DNA of 64,000 bases from Bicyclus anynana (GCF_947172395.1 NC_069083.1:11626501-11690500), one strand, 5' to 3'; shown: positions 43,474-54,805, numbered from the stretch's first letter. Numbers and translations are program-made. Notes: a model not told the origin generated them from the letters alone.

Positions 43474-44543
43474 AACCGACTTCAAAACCTAAAAACGTAC
43501 CCACTAAACTAAAAAGTGAAAAATAACATCATAATATGTTCTACCTGCTGATCAGTATGAAGGCGGTGCTAAGCCGGTGATGTATTAATTCAAGCCATGT
43601 GAGAATATCTTATAGATTTAGATTTGGCAGACAGTGTTGTTTCATGTGGTCCTGTCAGAAATGGCTTAAATTAAGACAACACCGGCTAAGCACCGCCTTC
43701 ATACTGATCAGCAGGTAGAACATATTATCATGTTATTTTTCACTTTTTAGTTTAGTGGGTACGTTTTTAGGTTTTGAAGTCGGTTGTATTTTTTTATGAA
43801 AATTTTTATTATTTTTCCATTTTTAGTGTAAAATTTCATCTCAAATGAATACATCAGACCCCTAATGACAGTTACAACCCATCTTGGTACAAAATTCTCA
43901 GCAATACAAATAAATCAAGCCCAAGCACAAGGTAGCTACCGTAAACCGTTAAGGGATTCCCTTAATTGACCTTGATCTTCATCATCAGACCCCTAATAAC
44001 AGACACAACTCATCTAGGACCAAAGTTCTCAGCAATACGAATAAATCAAGGCCAAACACAAGGTAGTTACTGTAAACTGTTAAGGAGTTCCCTTAATTGT
44101 CCTTGGTCTTCATCACCAAACCCCTAAATGACAGTCACAACCTATCTATGTGGAAAGTTCTCATTAATACAAATTAATCAAGCCCAAACACAAGGTAACT
44201 GCTGTAAATCGCCGAGGAGTTCCCTCGTCTGTTTTATGGCTCCATCATCAGATCGATCGATCATTAAACCTTCATAAAATTGTAGTGTTTAAAAGTACTA
44301 AATGGAAAAGTATACGAACACACTAGACACCCATATAATTTTCGAAAGTTCCCCTCAACTTCTCCAGGATTCCATCATCAGATCTTGACATGATGACAAT
44401 GGGACCAAATGGGGACTATACCGTTTCAAACAAAAAAGAATTTTTGAAATCGGTCCACGCGTCTTTGAGTAATCGGTGTACATACATAAAAAAAAAAAAA
44501 AATACCGACCGAATTAAGAACCTCCTCCTTTTTGAAGTCGGTT
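43474..44543. mobile_element. 1.07-kb AACCGACTTC element with a foldback end and internal tandem repeats
   Basis: Bounded by AACCGACTTC (43474) and GAAGTCGGTT (to 44543). The left 335 bp is a foldback: 43463-43580 and 43680-43797 are inverted copies with about two mismatches in 118 bp, extended inward by weaker pairing. Three tandem units of about 130 bp follow from 43851, 43983 and 44113 (CATCAGACCCCTAATGACAG ... AAGGTAGCTACCGTAAACCG) and a degenerate fourth. No transposase. Confidence 0.75.
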
Positions 44544-45056
44544 AATAACTAAAAACAACTATTAAAAGATATATTTTTAACGTATTTACGACGAATTTTG
44601 GAGTATTAGTTCGTAAACATAATGATCAGATACATAAAGTATGTGATCAGTATCAGTAGGTATATTTATATATCTAATACTCCAGACCTAATTTCAACAT
44701 TAAATTTCAACATCCCCTGGTATATAGAACCCTATAGGAAAGTAAACATTTTACGCAATTTAGCAGCTCTTTGAAAGCAAAACCAACACGGAATCAATAT
44801 GCATATAAAAATATGCGAATTCCTTTTGGTTTAAACCTAGATTGAATAATTCAATTGGGATGAAATTGAAATCAGTTTGGTATTCTGATCGATTTCGATT
44901 TTATGCTTTCTACTTATATTAAACTTGTAGAATGAATCATTAAAAATTGTCCTGTTGTTGAACACATATTTTGAAAGCCGGGGAAACTCAAAATAATTAA
45001 TTAAATAAATAAGATATCCCCCTCCCATTATTTCAAAAGAAAATAGGAGCAGAAAC
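44544..45056. other. AT-rich spacer
   Basis: The 73-codon minus frame at 44837-45058 has no domain. Nothing recognised. Confidence 0.4.
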
Positions 45057-45058
45057 AA

Positions 45059-45381
45059 CGACCTCCGTGGCGCAGTGGTAGGCGCGGTGGATTTACAAAA
45101 CGGAGGTCCTGGGTTCGATCCCAGGCTGGTCCGATGGAGATTTTCTTAATTGGTCCAGGTCTGGCTGGTGGGAGGCTTCGGCCGCGGTTAGTTACCACCC
45201 TACCGACAAAGACGTACCGCCAAGCGATTTAGCGTTCCAGTACGATGTCGTGTAGAAACCAAAAAGGGGATTTTCATCCTTCTCCTAACAAATTAGCCCG
45301 TTTCCATCTTAGACTGCATCATCACTTACCATCAGGTGAGATTGTAGTCAAGGGCTAATTTGTAAATTAAAAAAAAAACAA
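45059..45381 (+). mobile_element. SINE-B, full length
   Basis: A box TGGCGCAGTGG (45068-45078) and B box GGTTCGATCCC (45112-45122) are perfect. Whole body present except a short loss of GTGTGG; tail TTAAAAAAAAAAC. The best potential polymerase III template of this family here. Confidence 0.93.
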
Positions 45382-46229
45382 TATTCCAGCTCATTGCGGT
45401 CGAACTTAAACCTCTGGATGTTGATTTACCGTAAAGCTATTTCGAATTATTAGTCTCAATTAAATGACAAATATAAAAAAAATCAAGGCTATATAATTTA
45501 TTTTTGCATTTCTACATAAAGAATCATACGAAACTAACATAACAAATATAAATTAAATAAATTAGCCAATTGCGAAAAAAGTGCGGATTAATTTCGTACA
45601 AGTTTTAAAACAATGAAGTAACATCACTAAAGTTCACAAACTATGGAAGCGCATCGAACATTGCTCTAACGAAAGGATAATCTGGATTGAGGTACATTTA
45701 CTTTGCCGTTCGAAAACTGTATGAGGAACATTGATATAGGTAGCTGTCAGTTTACCAACTCCTAATAAGTTGGTTGGGAATTCCAGTCATTTGGTCCATA
45801 AAGAGCCACATTTCAAACAACACAAAAATTCGATATGGGAAAGTTAAAATCCAAAAAAAAGCACATTAAAATCTACAAATATACCCATTTTCAAAACACC
45901 CAAAAAACTTTCAATGCAAAACTAACAAATGATTGGATCAAGACACATTGGACATTTACAGTTTAAATATAATTTTCTTTACTAATGTTAATAGTAACAT
46001 ATTATCATTGACATCAATATATCTATATCTTATGGATATTGCATTTTTTGTCATTCACTTTTTACGACAAATAATGGCTAATTTTCAAAGCGATTTTATC
46101 CAATACAGCTTTCATCTTTATCGAATTAAATACCTTAAATACATTACTGATTTAATGTAGATCTATATGGCACTTCAAAGCATATGATTTAAATGAATAT
46201 TTTCGATGATATTGCAGATTTAAAAATTT
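45382..46229. other. AT-rich spacer
   Basis: Short open frame 45933-46160 without domain. Nothing recognised. Confidence 0.4.
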
Positions 46230-46345
46230 CGGGACGTAGCGTTTTTGGCGGTACCGGCCAGCCGGGACGGCGGCGGGAGCGTGCCTATAAATAGCGCGTT
46301 AGTATCAGCATTGCATCCGTGCGAAGCCGGGGCGGGTCGCTAGTA
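46230..46345 (+). promoter_or_regulatory. Candidate core promoter (TATA, initiator-like, CpG-rich)
   Basis: TATAAATAG at 46286-46294 lies within very GC-rich DNA (GGCCAGCCGGGACGGCGGCG). TCAGCATTGCATCC (46305-46318) offers initiator-like sites 20-30 nt downstream. GGTCG at 46335-46339 resembles a downstream promoter element. No transposon similarity. No clear splice donor or long open frame follows. Confidence 0.4.
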
Positions 46346-46663
46346 CACCAATATTTCATAGCGGGACACTTAATCCGAACCAAAGGTTTTATATACTATA
46401 AATTGATAATAATATTAACCCTGTGCCTCGGAAAGTATAATATTAAGCCGTCGATCATTAGAATCAAACATTAAGAACCTAATCGTAATTCCGCCAACCC
46501 ATTTTCATATTTTGTTTGTGTGTCCTGTTTTTAAATTGTTCCAAATATTTTTTTCTCAACCTTTTTAAACCCGCATCGAAGCAGCGTAGTAGGTTTAACT
46601 TAAGTATTTTTTTTAATTGTACAAAGTTTTCGCTAACATATCGTATCTACCTGTCTGAATTGT

Positions 46664-47066
46664 ATCATCATCATCATATCAGCCGATGGACGTCCACTGC
46701 AGGACGTAGGCCTCTTGTAGGAACTACATCACGATCTTGAACCGCTTGCATCCAGGGAATTCCTGCGACTCGCTTGATGTCGTCAATCCATCTGGTGGGG
46801 GGTCGACCAACACTGCGCTTTTTAGTGCGGGTTCGCCATTGCAGCACATTGGGACCCTAATGTCTATCGGCTCTTCAAATTATGTGCCCCGTCTATAGCC
46901 ACTTCAGCTTCGCGACTCGTTGAGCTATGTCGGTGACTTTGGTTCCTCTGTGGATCTCCTCATTTCTGTTTCGATGACACAGAGATTCCATTGCCCGCTT
47001 TGTGACTCTGAGCCTTATAATGAGGCCCATAGTCAGCGATCAAGTCTCGGAACCATAGATCACTGG
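46664..47066 (-). mobile_element. RTE ORF2 3' end with (GAT)n tail
   Basis: In minus sense it codes the RTE C-terminus: the NEEIRRGTKVTD-type segment, a WAGH-type segment and the RSVGRPPTRW block, then the QEAYVLQWTSIG-type end and GATGATGATGAT. About 400 bp, 5'-truncated, with frame damage. Confidence 0.85.
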
Positions 47067-47105
47067 TGACCTAGGTAACTAGACGTAAAATATCATATTT
47101 TCAAA

Positions 47106-47175
47106 ACCTAACTCTGGTGGTGCAGTTCCATTTTAAGGGTACCTAACTCTGGTGGTGCAGTTTCATTCATTGTTA
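47106..47175 (+). repeat. Two tandem 35-bp units
   Basis: ACCTAACTCTGGTGGTGCAG then TTCCATTTTAAGGGT, repeated once with small changes in the second 3' half. Confidence 0.8.
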
Positions 47176-47555
47176 TCAAAAGTTACTATTACTACTTACT
47201 AGTACACATTTAAAATACATTCGAGCCGTCAAAGTTATCGCAATGTTTCGTGTCGAGGATAGTTGGACTCCATTTTGAAAAGTTTATAAAACACCGTCTT
47301 TTTCATTGAATAAGTTTTAACAGTATTTTAAATTGCATTTATACACCGACTGCGCTGTAAAAATATGCCTTTCAATCATGTTTTTAAATGTATTACAGTT
47401 CTATAGTACTTAATACATTCATGCTCACATACTTAAGTTGAATAGAGAACCTTCTTTTTTGTATCTGGTTAAAAATACATTCTTTTAAACCATTTTGGCT
47501 AGCGCAATATAGTAAAAGTCGCGTTATATAAAAAATCGTTATGACTTGTCATCAG
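47176..47555. other. Spacer
   Basis: Nothing recognised. Confidence 0.4.
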
Positions 47556-47559
47556 AAGT

Positions 47560-48150
47560 AACATCAGCCGTTTGACATCCACTGCTGGACATACACTATC
47601 AGTAGAGACTTGCCACAGCCCTAAACCACCTGCGTCCAACTAATCCCTGTAAATTGCTTGATATGATAATCAATTCATCTAGTGATGGGTGGACCAACAC
47701 GGATTGTCGTCAGAGGTAACTACAACTAAACGCTATAATATAATGATAAACTCAATATCATCATATCAGCCGTTGGACATCCCCTGCTGGACATAGATCA
47801 TTTGTAGAGATTTAACACGATCCTAAGCCTACTGAATCCAACTACTCTATGCGTCTTGCTTGAAGGCTGTCAGTACCTTCTGGTGGGTGGACCTACAAGG
47901 ATTATCGTCAAAGTAACTCCAGCTAAGCTCTAGAATATATTATGAAACTCACCATATCAGCCGTTGGACGTTCAATACTGGACATAAGCCATTTGTACCA
48001 CCGCGATTCTAAACCGCCTGCATCCAAGAACTTGCATATGTACTTTATCAGTACCGTTAATTCTTTTACAGATCTTCTCATTTTTTTGATCTTAATTTTT
48101 GATCTTATAACAAAGCCCTGAGCTTTCTTATGAGGCCCATAGAGAAAACC
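47560..48150 (-). repeat. Tandem array of three RTE 3' ends
   Basis: ATCAGCCGTTTGACATCCAC (47573), ATCAGCCGTTGGACATCCCC (47765) and ATCAGCCGTTGGACGTTCAA (47955) begin successive units of about 190 bp. All run in the same direction and are joined by similar linkers (CTCTAGAATATATTATGAAA-like). Units diverge considerably, so the expansion is old. The third extends into GAGGCCCATAG, further upstream in RTE. Confidence 0.7.
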
Positions 48151-48609
48151 TACTAGCTTATAATTGTAAAACGTTTAACTAAGAATGTAGTGGAACCTAC
48201 ACTAGTACAGACACGATAATTGATATTTATAAGATACAGCGAACCGTCCATCCAATCCAAGAGTGTCTGGAAAATTGATGATTGCATGATTGAATGATGA
48301 TTGATGTAATACATTTACGTTGTGGACGGAAGCGTCCGCTACTTTGCAATATTACGATAATACTAGAAAAAATAGTAATAGTAAATATCTGAACATTTTC
48401 TTTCAAGAAATCTTTGAGATAAACTTTTTAATTCTTACAACTTCACTCATTTCCTTTCATCCCGGATTAGTTACTTGTAATAAGATTTGACTTCGCAGCT
48501 CTGCTATCAAAGTTTCTGCAGCAGAACGAAAACTCGTTAAGTAATTACTTTCTATTCGACTGTGAATATTTTTAGGATGGATTTTGAAAATCTAAGCAAA
48601 AATACTGAT
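48151..48609. other. Spacer
   Basis: Nothing firm; GGACGGAAGCGTCCGCTA near 48325 faintly resembles a Helitron-like end. Confidence 0.35.
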
Positions 48610-48616
48610 TTATTTA

Positions 48617-48825
48617 TTAAATACAGCGGCTCCCTGCAACCTGCTTGATATTCTCGGCCCAGCTAGTGGGGGTCGACCAACACTGCGCTTTCCGTTGCTT
48701 GGTCGCCATTCTAGCACCTTGGGACCCAACGCTGGATACTGGCGGCTCGAGACCGTTGTTATTGGAAGTCCATTCAACAGGCATATGTCCAGCAGTGGAC
48801 GTCTAACGCTGATAATGATGATAAT
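48617..48825 (+). mobile_element. RTE 3' end with twin-priming 5' inversion
   Basis: 48617-48729 is RTE in minus sense (GGCTCCCTGCAACCTGCTTG ... TTGGGACCCAACG). 48730-48825 is the immediately following RTE segment in plus sense (CTGGATACTGGCGGCTCGAG ... GCAGTGGACGTC, GATAATGATGATAATG). The two pieces are contiguous in the intact element, as seen at 52442-52687. Confidence 0.8.
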
Positions 48826-48849
48826 GACGACGATTTTATTCATTGACAA

Positions 48850-48910
48850 GTTGGCTGGTGGGAGCCTTCGGCCGTGGTTAGTTACCACCCTACCGGCAAA
48901 GACGTACCCT
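48850..48910 (+). mobile_element. SINE-B internal fragment
   Basis: TTGGCTGGTGGGAGCCTTCG, GCCGTGGTTAGTTACCACCC, TACCGGCAAAGACGTACC. Both ends are missing. Confidence 0.75.
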
Positions 48911-49380
48911 AATACCGTCCGCAATGTTTAATACAAATGTAAATTAACCCGGCTACCTGCATTGAAGCAGCGTGGTTGTTCTAAGTTCCAATTCCTTATT
49001 CCAATAAGGTAAATAGACATGACTCTCCCAATATCGATAAAATACAATGTTTCAGTATGTTAGCTGTGCCAAGTTAGCGTGCATTTTGGTACACACTTGG
49101 TACATTGTAACACACCAGATGTTATGATGCCATGTATACGTAAGACACTTGAAGTGATCACATGATAAAGTATCTTCTTTCTCTCTCTCTCTTCTTATCT
49201 CCTTTTAACTATTAAAGATATTCTTATACCGTCGTTTATGATCTTTGAACGTTTCTTTTATATAATGTGCTTAGAACACCCTCGTTCTACAAAGCATCGA
49301 GTCATTAACAGGATCGCTGGTGTCACAACTTATTATCGTTTAATTTATGACCACACATTACCGCTCAAGGCGCCATCGTG
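48911..49380. other. Spacer
   Basis: Short CT run at 49179-49195 only. Confidence 0.4.
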
Positions 49381-49495
49381 CCCCGCGGGGAATCCCCGAG
49401 TATAAATAAATCCGCCGAAACTTCAAATGATGAACATCGTCTGCTCATTACACCCGCGGCGCTCGGCATGTGCAGTCGTTAATTCGCCGCACACA
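49381..49495 (+). promoter_or_regulatory. Candidate promoter: kappaB-type site next to TATA box
   Basis: GGGGAATCCCC at 49387-49397 is a perfect match to the NF-kappaB/Rel (Dorsal, Dif, Relish) type consensus. TATAAATA follows at 49401-49408, with CpG-rich DNA downstream (CACCCGCGGCGCTCGGC). Rel-site plus TATA is typical of insect immune-inducible promoters, but here the spacing is only 3 nt. No downstream coding frame was identified. Confidence 0.35.
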
Positions 49496-50600
49496 ACATA
49501 AACTGTTTATTGTTTCTATTAACTGGTCGACAAAGTAATTTAGTTGAGGGTATAATATAAATTTATGTCTTTATTACAGCTTTCTCTTGACATGGTAATT
49601 AATATAGTTGCTATAATTTTCATACTTAAAAGGATGAGTGTTTTAGCTTAACTTCGGATTAAAAATAATATTAGGCTGAATATAATTCTAGTAAAAAATT
49701 TATCAATCCGTGATATTTAGTTTTTATTTATGGATAACACGCACATTTATGAATCATTATAGTGTCAATTAAGTTTACTGATATCAACAATGCATTCTAA
49801 TTTAATTAAACTGTACTTACTTCACTTAAATTAAAATTTGTCGTAATTAATTTAAGGATTTTTGCAATTAAGCAAATTTCTCCCCCAAGAATAGACACGA
49901 ATTTTAAATTCAAGCAGCTGTCCCGCTAGGTCCCGTATTAAATGGAGACATATTTGACATATTTCTATTCGCTTTAACAGCCTGCCAGCAAAGGAAACTG
50001 TACTTTATGCCCCATTGTTTTAGGTTTTATTTCTGCAACTAACGCAAATCTAACTAAAATTACCCAGTCACGGAAAAACAAACCGTAAGGTCGGGCACCT
50101 AACATCTATTACCTGCCTGACATGACGAATCCTTGCAGTTTAGACGCCGAGATAACAGCCGAAGTAGTTTCTGTTGCGTAGGTAGTAGGGTTTACTTTGA
50201 TTTGTGCGGCTAAGTGGAAGATTACCTAGACATGCAGACGAAGATAAGCGCTGAGTCGTTATAGAGGTTGTCGTGGACCCTCAAAATATAAACATCGTCC
50301 AGATGTTGCAGATAAGCGGAAAGAGCTTTTTGCCCTAATGGCAGATTACTTTAGTCGAATATGCTCCTATCTGTCCCCTGCGATCCTATAGAGTATTGAA
50401 AAGCCGTTTGAGCTCACATTTCAATAATGATTACATTATCATTGTATTTTGAAATAAAATTGTCATTGTCTCGAAATGTTTCCTGATCGAAATGACACTT
50501 TAATTCCTTTCATAATGCTTTTTATAGAGTGCTTTCAATAAGCTACAAACTTAAGTATCTGAAGTTACTACAAAGCCGCATTGCTATTATTTTATTATTT
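49496..50600. other. Spacer of about 1.1 kb
   Basis: GC is moderate at 50080-50400 with no transposon match. Might include conserved non-coding DNA, but nothing specific is seen. Confidence 0.35.
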
Positions 50601-50601
50601 A

Positions 50602-50801
50602 CTATCTGACGCCGCGCGGTTTCACCCGCGTAGTTCCCGTTCCCACAGGAATACGGGGACAATATATAGCCTATAGCCTTCCTCGATATATGGGCTATCT
50701 AACACTGAGAGAATTTTTCAAATCGGACCAGTAGTTCCTGAGATTAGCGCATTCAATCAAACAAACAAACAAACTCTTCAGCTTTATAATATTAGTATAG
50801 A
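50602..50801 (-). mobile_element. Helitron-like family D
   Basis: CTGACGCCGCGCGGTTTCAC, TCCCGTTCCCACAGGAATAC, TTCCTGAGATTAGCGCATTC, CTTTATAATATTAGTATAGA. The CTAG end is mutated to CTAT. Confidence 0.9.
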
Positions 50802-50916
50802 TTATACTTATATTACTCTTTGCTACAATCTCAACCAGAGTTATTTGAGAATTTCAATTTTAATTTTCAAATCTAGTAAAGTACAACAAACTTTTATGAT
50901 TATCATAATTACTAAC

Positions 50917-50985
50917 AGCCTATTTGAACGCCCCACTACAGGGCCGTGCCTTACAGGAGAGGAGATATTTTACTCTACTAGTACT
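50917..50985 (-). mobile_element. SINE-C, 3' fragment
   Basis: AACGCCCCACTACAGGGCCG and TACAGGAGAGGAGATATT are the complement of the AGGAC-AGCCCTTGTAGTGGGGCG tail region. Confidence 0.5.
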
Positions 50986-51725
50986 ACTCTACTAGTATAT
51001 ATTTTAATGGTCACTCTGCTTAATAGCCTTTCAGACAATAACCATGTAATCATAACCTCAACATAAATTAAAGAAAAACTTCTGAATAAGCTTTCATTAC
51101 AACATAACTAGAACGTTTCAATAAAACTTTGTACCTACCGACCGTACGAAAACCGAATTTAACAACGTCCACAATTTTCATAAGTAAACTTTAACTTGGG
51201 GCAAAGAACAAGTAAACACCGCTAACAAATTCAAACACAAAATAACAATTAAAATACAATTCCAATGTTGTTTATTTATGATCAACGTGTAAAATTCATC
51301 GCCACTTCGAGCTTGTTAAAACGTATAACGAAAATTTTGCCCGACCTCGGCGCTTATAAATATTAATATTTCCTATCTCAGCTGTTAATTACCCAGACAA
51401 CTACGGGTGAACTCCGCCCTGTATTCATTAGGCCAAACCTAATTAGCAGGCAAACCCGGGCAACTTGGGGAGGAAACTCTTTGACGAGATCTATTAGCAT
51501 TATCTCGTTCGCTATTAGACGGTGTTGTTTAGATGTTTGTCATAAACAGATCTCTACTACAAGTTATAAATGAAAATTATGTTCATTTAATTTTAACCCT
51601 TAACTGTAGTCGTGGGTTCATGTTGAATCTTTGAACAAGTGTAAAAAAACAGGGCGTGTGCCCCTGGGCTCCTACGAATAGGTACCTGCTTAAAATACAC
51701 CGATGGATGTTTAGCAGAACGGAGA
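50986..51725. other. Spacer with TAAT-rich moderate-GC block
   Basis: 51340-51530 carries TTATAAATATTAA, several ATTAGG/CTAATTAGC homeodomain-type motifs and no transposon match. A regulatory element is conceivable. Confidence 0.3.
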
Positions 51726-51726
51726 G

Positions 51727-51772
51727 TGCAGTGGAAGTCAATCGGCTGATATAATAATGATGATGATGATGA
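51727..51772 (+). mobile_element. RTE extreme 3' end
   Basis: GTGCAGTGGAAGTCAATCGG, CTGATATAATAATGATGATG. The last 45 bp of RTE with its tail. Confidence 0.65.
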
Positions 51773-51774
51773 AG

Positions 51775-52430
51775 TTAACAAAGGTATTATTTTTGTAATG
51801 AAAATTTAAACCTGCCATTTGAATAAACATAATTTCAACAATATCACTTTAATGGAATAAAAATAAAATTTATCAAACAATCACAACAGAACAATGTTTG
51901 TTAAACAATAATAAAACGCGAAATGAGGCGCCATAAATTTTATAAACAAAATCGCCCCTCAGAGAAACGAAATGTAAAACGGGTTCAAAATGTTCCACGG
52001 AAAAGATCCGGACAACAAAATCCGCAATTGTGACATCCCCAGAAGGTTGTCTCATAGCGTCTGTCTAAGCGCTATCACATTATAATAATGAAATTTTGTT
52101 GAACAATTTAAATTCAATGTGGAAATTTATTTGTTTTTTTTTTCACTTTCAATTATTGCTTGGGGTGTGCATCATCATTCTTTGAATATCATTTGAATAT
52201 TTCAAAGCGAATTTTTTCATAGAATTCCTTGAATGATGTGAAGCTTTTATAAGCGTTATTCACGCAGTAAGTGGAGAGGTATTCGAATGTCTCGAAGAAA
52301 AGAGATTTGATAAAAGTTACTCAAAATTTCGAGCCTTGCTTCAATCTTTTTGTAGTGTTAACGATGTTGACAAAATACAGCATTAGAGTAACGTACAATG
52401 TTTAGTAGGTAAGTAAAATTTAGCTTTGCT
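51775..52430. other. AT-rich spacer
   Basis: Nothing recognised. Confidence 0.4.
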
Positions 52431-52441
52431 ATGTAATTATA

Positions 52442-52687
52442 TTTATGCTCAGCGAGTCGCGAAGCTGAAGTGGCAGTGAGCCGATGGACGTTGGGGTCCC
52501 AAGGTGCTGGAATGGCGACCCCGCACCGAAAAGCGCAGTGTTGGTCGACCCCCCAATAGGTGGACCGAAGACATCAAGCGGGTTGCAGGGAGCCGCTGGA
52601 TGCTGGCAGCTGGAGACCGTTTTGTTTGGAAGTCCATGCCTATGTCCAGCAGTGGACGTCCATCGGCTGACAATGATGATGATGATG
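52442..52687 (+). mobile_element. RTE 3' end, 11-bp target duplication
   Basis: ATGTAATTATA flanks the copy at 52431-52441 and 52688-52698. The plus strand codes the family C-terminus including RSVGRPPNRWTEDIKRVAG and SRWMLAAGDRFVWKS, then GATGATGATGATGATG. Similar proteins are annotated in Lepidoptera as endonuclease-reverse transcriptase. A truncation near GCAGTGAGCCGATGGACG removes the WAGH segment. Confidence 0.9.
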
Positions 52688-52699
52688 ATGTAATTATAA

Positions 52700-53284
52700 C
52701 TTTCAAGCAAAAGCAGCTCAACTGATGTTAAGTGGGGAACGATCGATTATTTATTAGTGTAACATTTAATTACATATGTGCGAACTTCACTTAGTCATAC
52801 AGTTTCTTTAGTTTCGTGGCTGTAGGTACTAAGATTACTCGACTGTACCTATGATTACTCGGTCGACCACAATGACATAGGGCTTTATTATATGCACATA
52901 AAAAATGAATTTGAAGTTTTTATTTAGCAGAATAGCCAATAAGTTTTGAATTATTAAGAAAAAATTACTTACTAAACTACTACTAAAAAATCACGTTTTA
53001 TTATTGCGTAGTATTTTTTTAATCGTCCTTTAATCGCCTAATCTTGTTAAGAAATCTGGCGAATATAGGTGTTAAATTATTACGAAATGGGATGAGATTA
53101 TTTGTACGCAAACAACCAGTGTCCGCTTATTAGACGCGCCCCAAGTAATAAAAACATATCCTTATTACACCGTGCCCGGCCCCAAAGGAAAACAGAAATT
53201 TAAATTCTGACACAGACGATTTTTACTTTGTTGAAACAATAATATTGCGCCTTAACGACGCATGACTTTTTATGTATTTGTATT
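52700..53284. other. Spacer
   Basis: 53090-53180 is GC-richer (AGACGCGCCCCAAGTAATAA); nothing assignable. Confidence 0.35.
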
Positions 53285-53337
53285 CGTAAAATCGTTTAAA
53301 AATGATTAAATTATGATCATTTTTAAACGATTTTACG
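53285..53337. repeat. Perfect 22-bp palindrome, 9-bp loop
   Basis: Arms 53285-53306 and 53316-53337, all 22 bp complementary, around TAAATTATG. No transposon adjoins. Confidence 0.92.
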
Positions 53338-53676
53338 GGCAACGAGGAAAACAAAGAGTACTATTTACTAGATAATGTATTTTTTAACACCTCAATTTTT
53401 TAGTTGACAATTCAACATCAATTTTGAAAATTTTATTGAATGAAATTAATTTGATTCATAATTATTTCACGTAAAGATTATTAAGTTACTATAAACTTTT
53501 CTTTGGTAGACTGTTTTTTTTAAGTTGTGTTACAATAAAACGAATATAATATACTATTTGCATCAAAATAAAGTGGAACTACCTACCTACCTGTCAAAAG
53601 AAGGTAATTTTAGTCTTTTTTTACCAAACTTGATCTGATATTATTAATCATCTGTAAAAAAAGAAAGAATCTCTAA
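53338..53676. other. AT-rich spacer
   Basis: Nothing recognised. Confidence 0.4.
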
Positions 53677-53930
53677 CTAGCGGACGTCCGCGACTTCGTC
53701 CTCGTGGAATTCAGTTGTTCACAAATCCCACGGTAACCATTTTCTGGGATTTTTCCGGGATGGTAAAGTAAAGCCTTTGTGTTAATCCAGAGTAAAATCT
53801 ATTTCCATTCCAAATTTCAGCTAAGTCGCTTCTTGGAGGTAGCAGGCCGCAGAGTGAAGGAGGAACAAACATACACACTTACACACACACACACTTACGC
53901 AAAAAGTTTCGCCTTTATAATATTAGTGTG
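53677..53930 (-). mobile_element. Helitron-like family E, single-unit form
   Basis: CTAGCGGACGTCCGCGACTT, CACAAATCCCACGGTAACCA, TTAATCCAGAGTAAAATCTA, an AC run, then TTTCGCCTTTATAATATTAG. Confidence 0.88.
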
Positions 53931-54800
53931 TAAGCTACTATGGTAAACGAAGTTAATTTTTTTACCTGACTGCGCCTGAAGGAGGCTAATGGTTTTTTAA
54001 AAAAGGTATTTAGGGTAATTTTAGTATGTTCTATATTATTTTGTTTAAAGTTCAAACTCACCTATAACCACGGAGTAATTTATCATTGTGGATACGGATA
54101 AAGCCGCACTCTATACAAAAATAACATTTGGGTTGGAAACAATAAAATTCCTGAACGTCCAAATTACCTAAAAAAACTGGCAGCACTCTGTTATTTCCAT
54201 GTCTATCTTGTCATGCAATTTTAAACAGAATTGCATTTAGATTGCCAACTGCCTGTTACCATTTACACATACGTAGATACCTACACATATAAGTTGTATA
54301 CTTTTTGTTACAATTTAATTGGGAATATGCAAATTGATTAAAAATTGGACGTTTTAAAGTTGGTATTCCGATACATAAATGTACTACATCCTATAAAATA
54401 CTACCTAAGTTTACGTCCCTAGTGGCGGAAATTCTTGCAGGGAAATGGGAAATCCACGTCGCGGCGAGCGAATCAAATACTTGACACGTTTTAATTTTCG
54501 CTAAGTGCCGTCTATGGACCTAGTGCCGGCACGTTGACGTTTCTTTCAATAGTTAATGTCGTTACAATTTCATTTGACCAGGAGCTGCGAGGAGTTGCGT
54601 GTGCCTATTTTGTTGGTTTTGGCCTCTTCAATCTCTTTCTCCCTTAATTTCTATTCTTCACTTTTTTTTCCCCACACTGATAATTTCCAACACTGACAAT
54701 ATGGATATAATTATAGTCAGTATACGAAACCTACATAAGTGTACGTCTCCTGTTATGGCTTACCGCTTATGGAATGCATGGAGAACAAATCAAACACCTC
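53931..54800. other. Spacer
   Basis: Nothing recognised. The 92-codon frame 54599-54877 runs into the following SINE. Confidence 0.4.
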
Positions 54801-54805
54801 GGACG

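Noticed and set aside
51340..51530. Homeodomain-bound enhancer
   Set aside because: TAAT motifs are expected by chance in AT-rich DNA, so it is noted only as spacer content.
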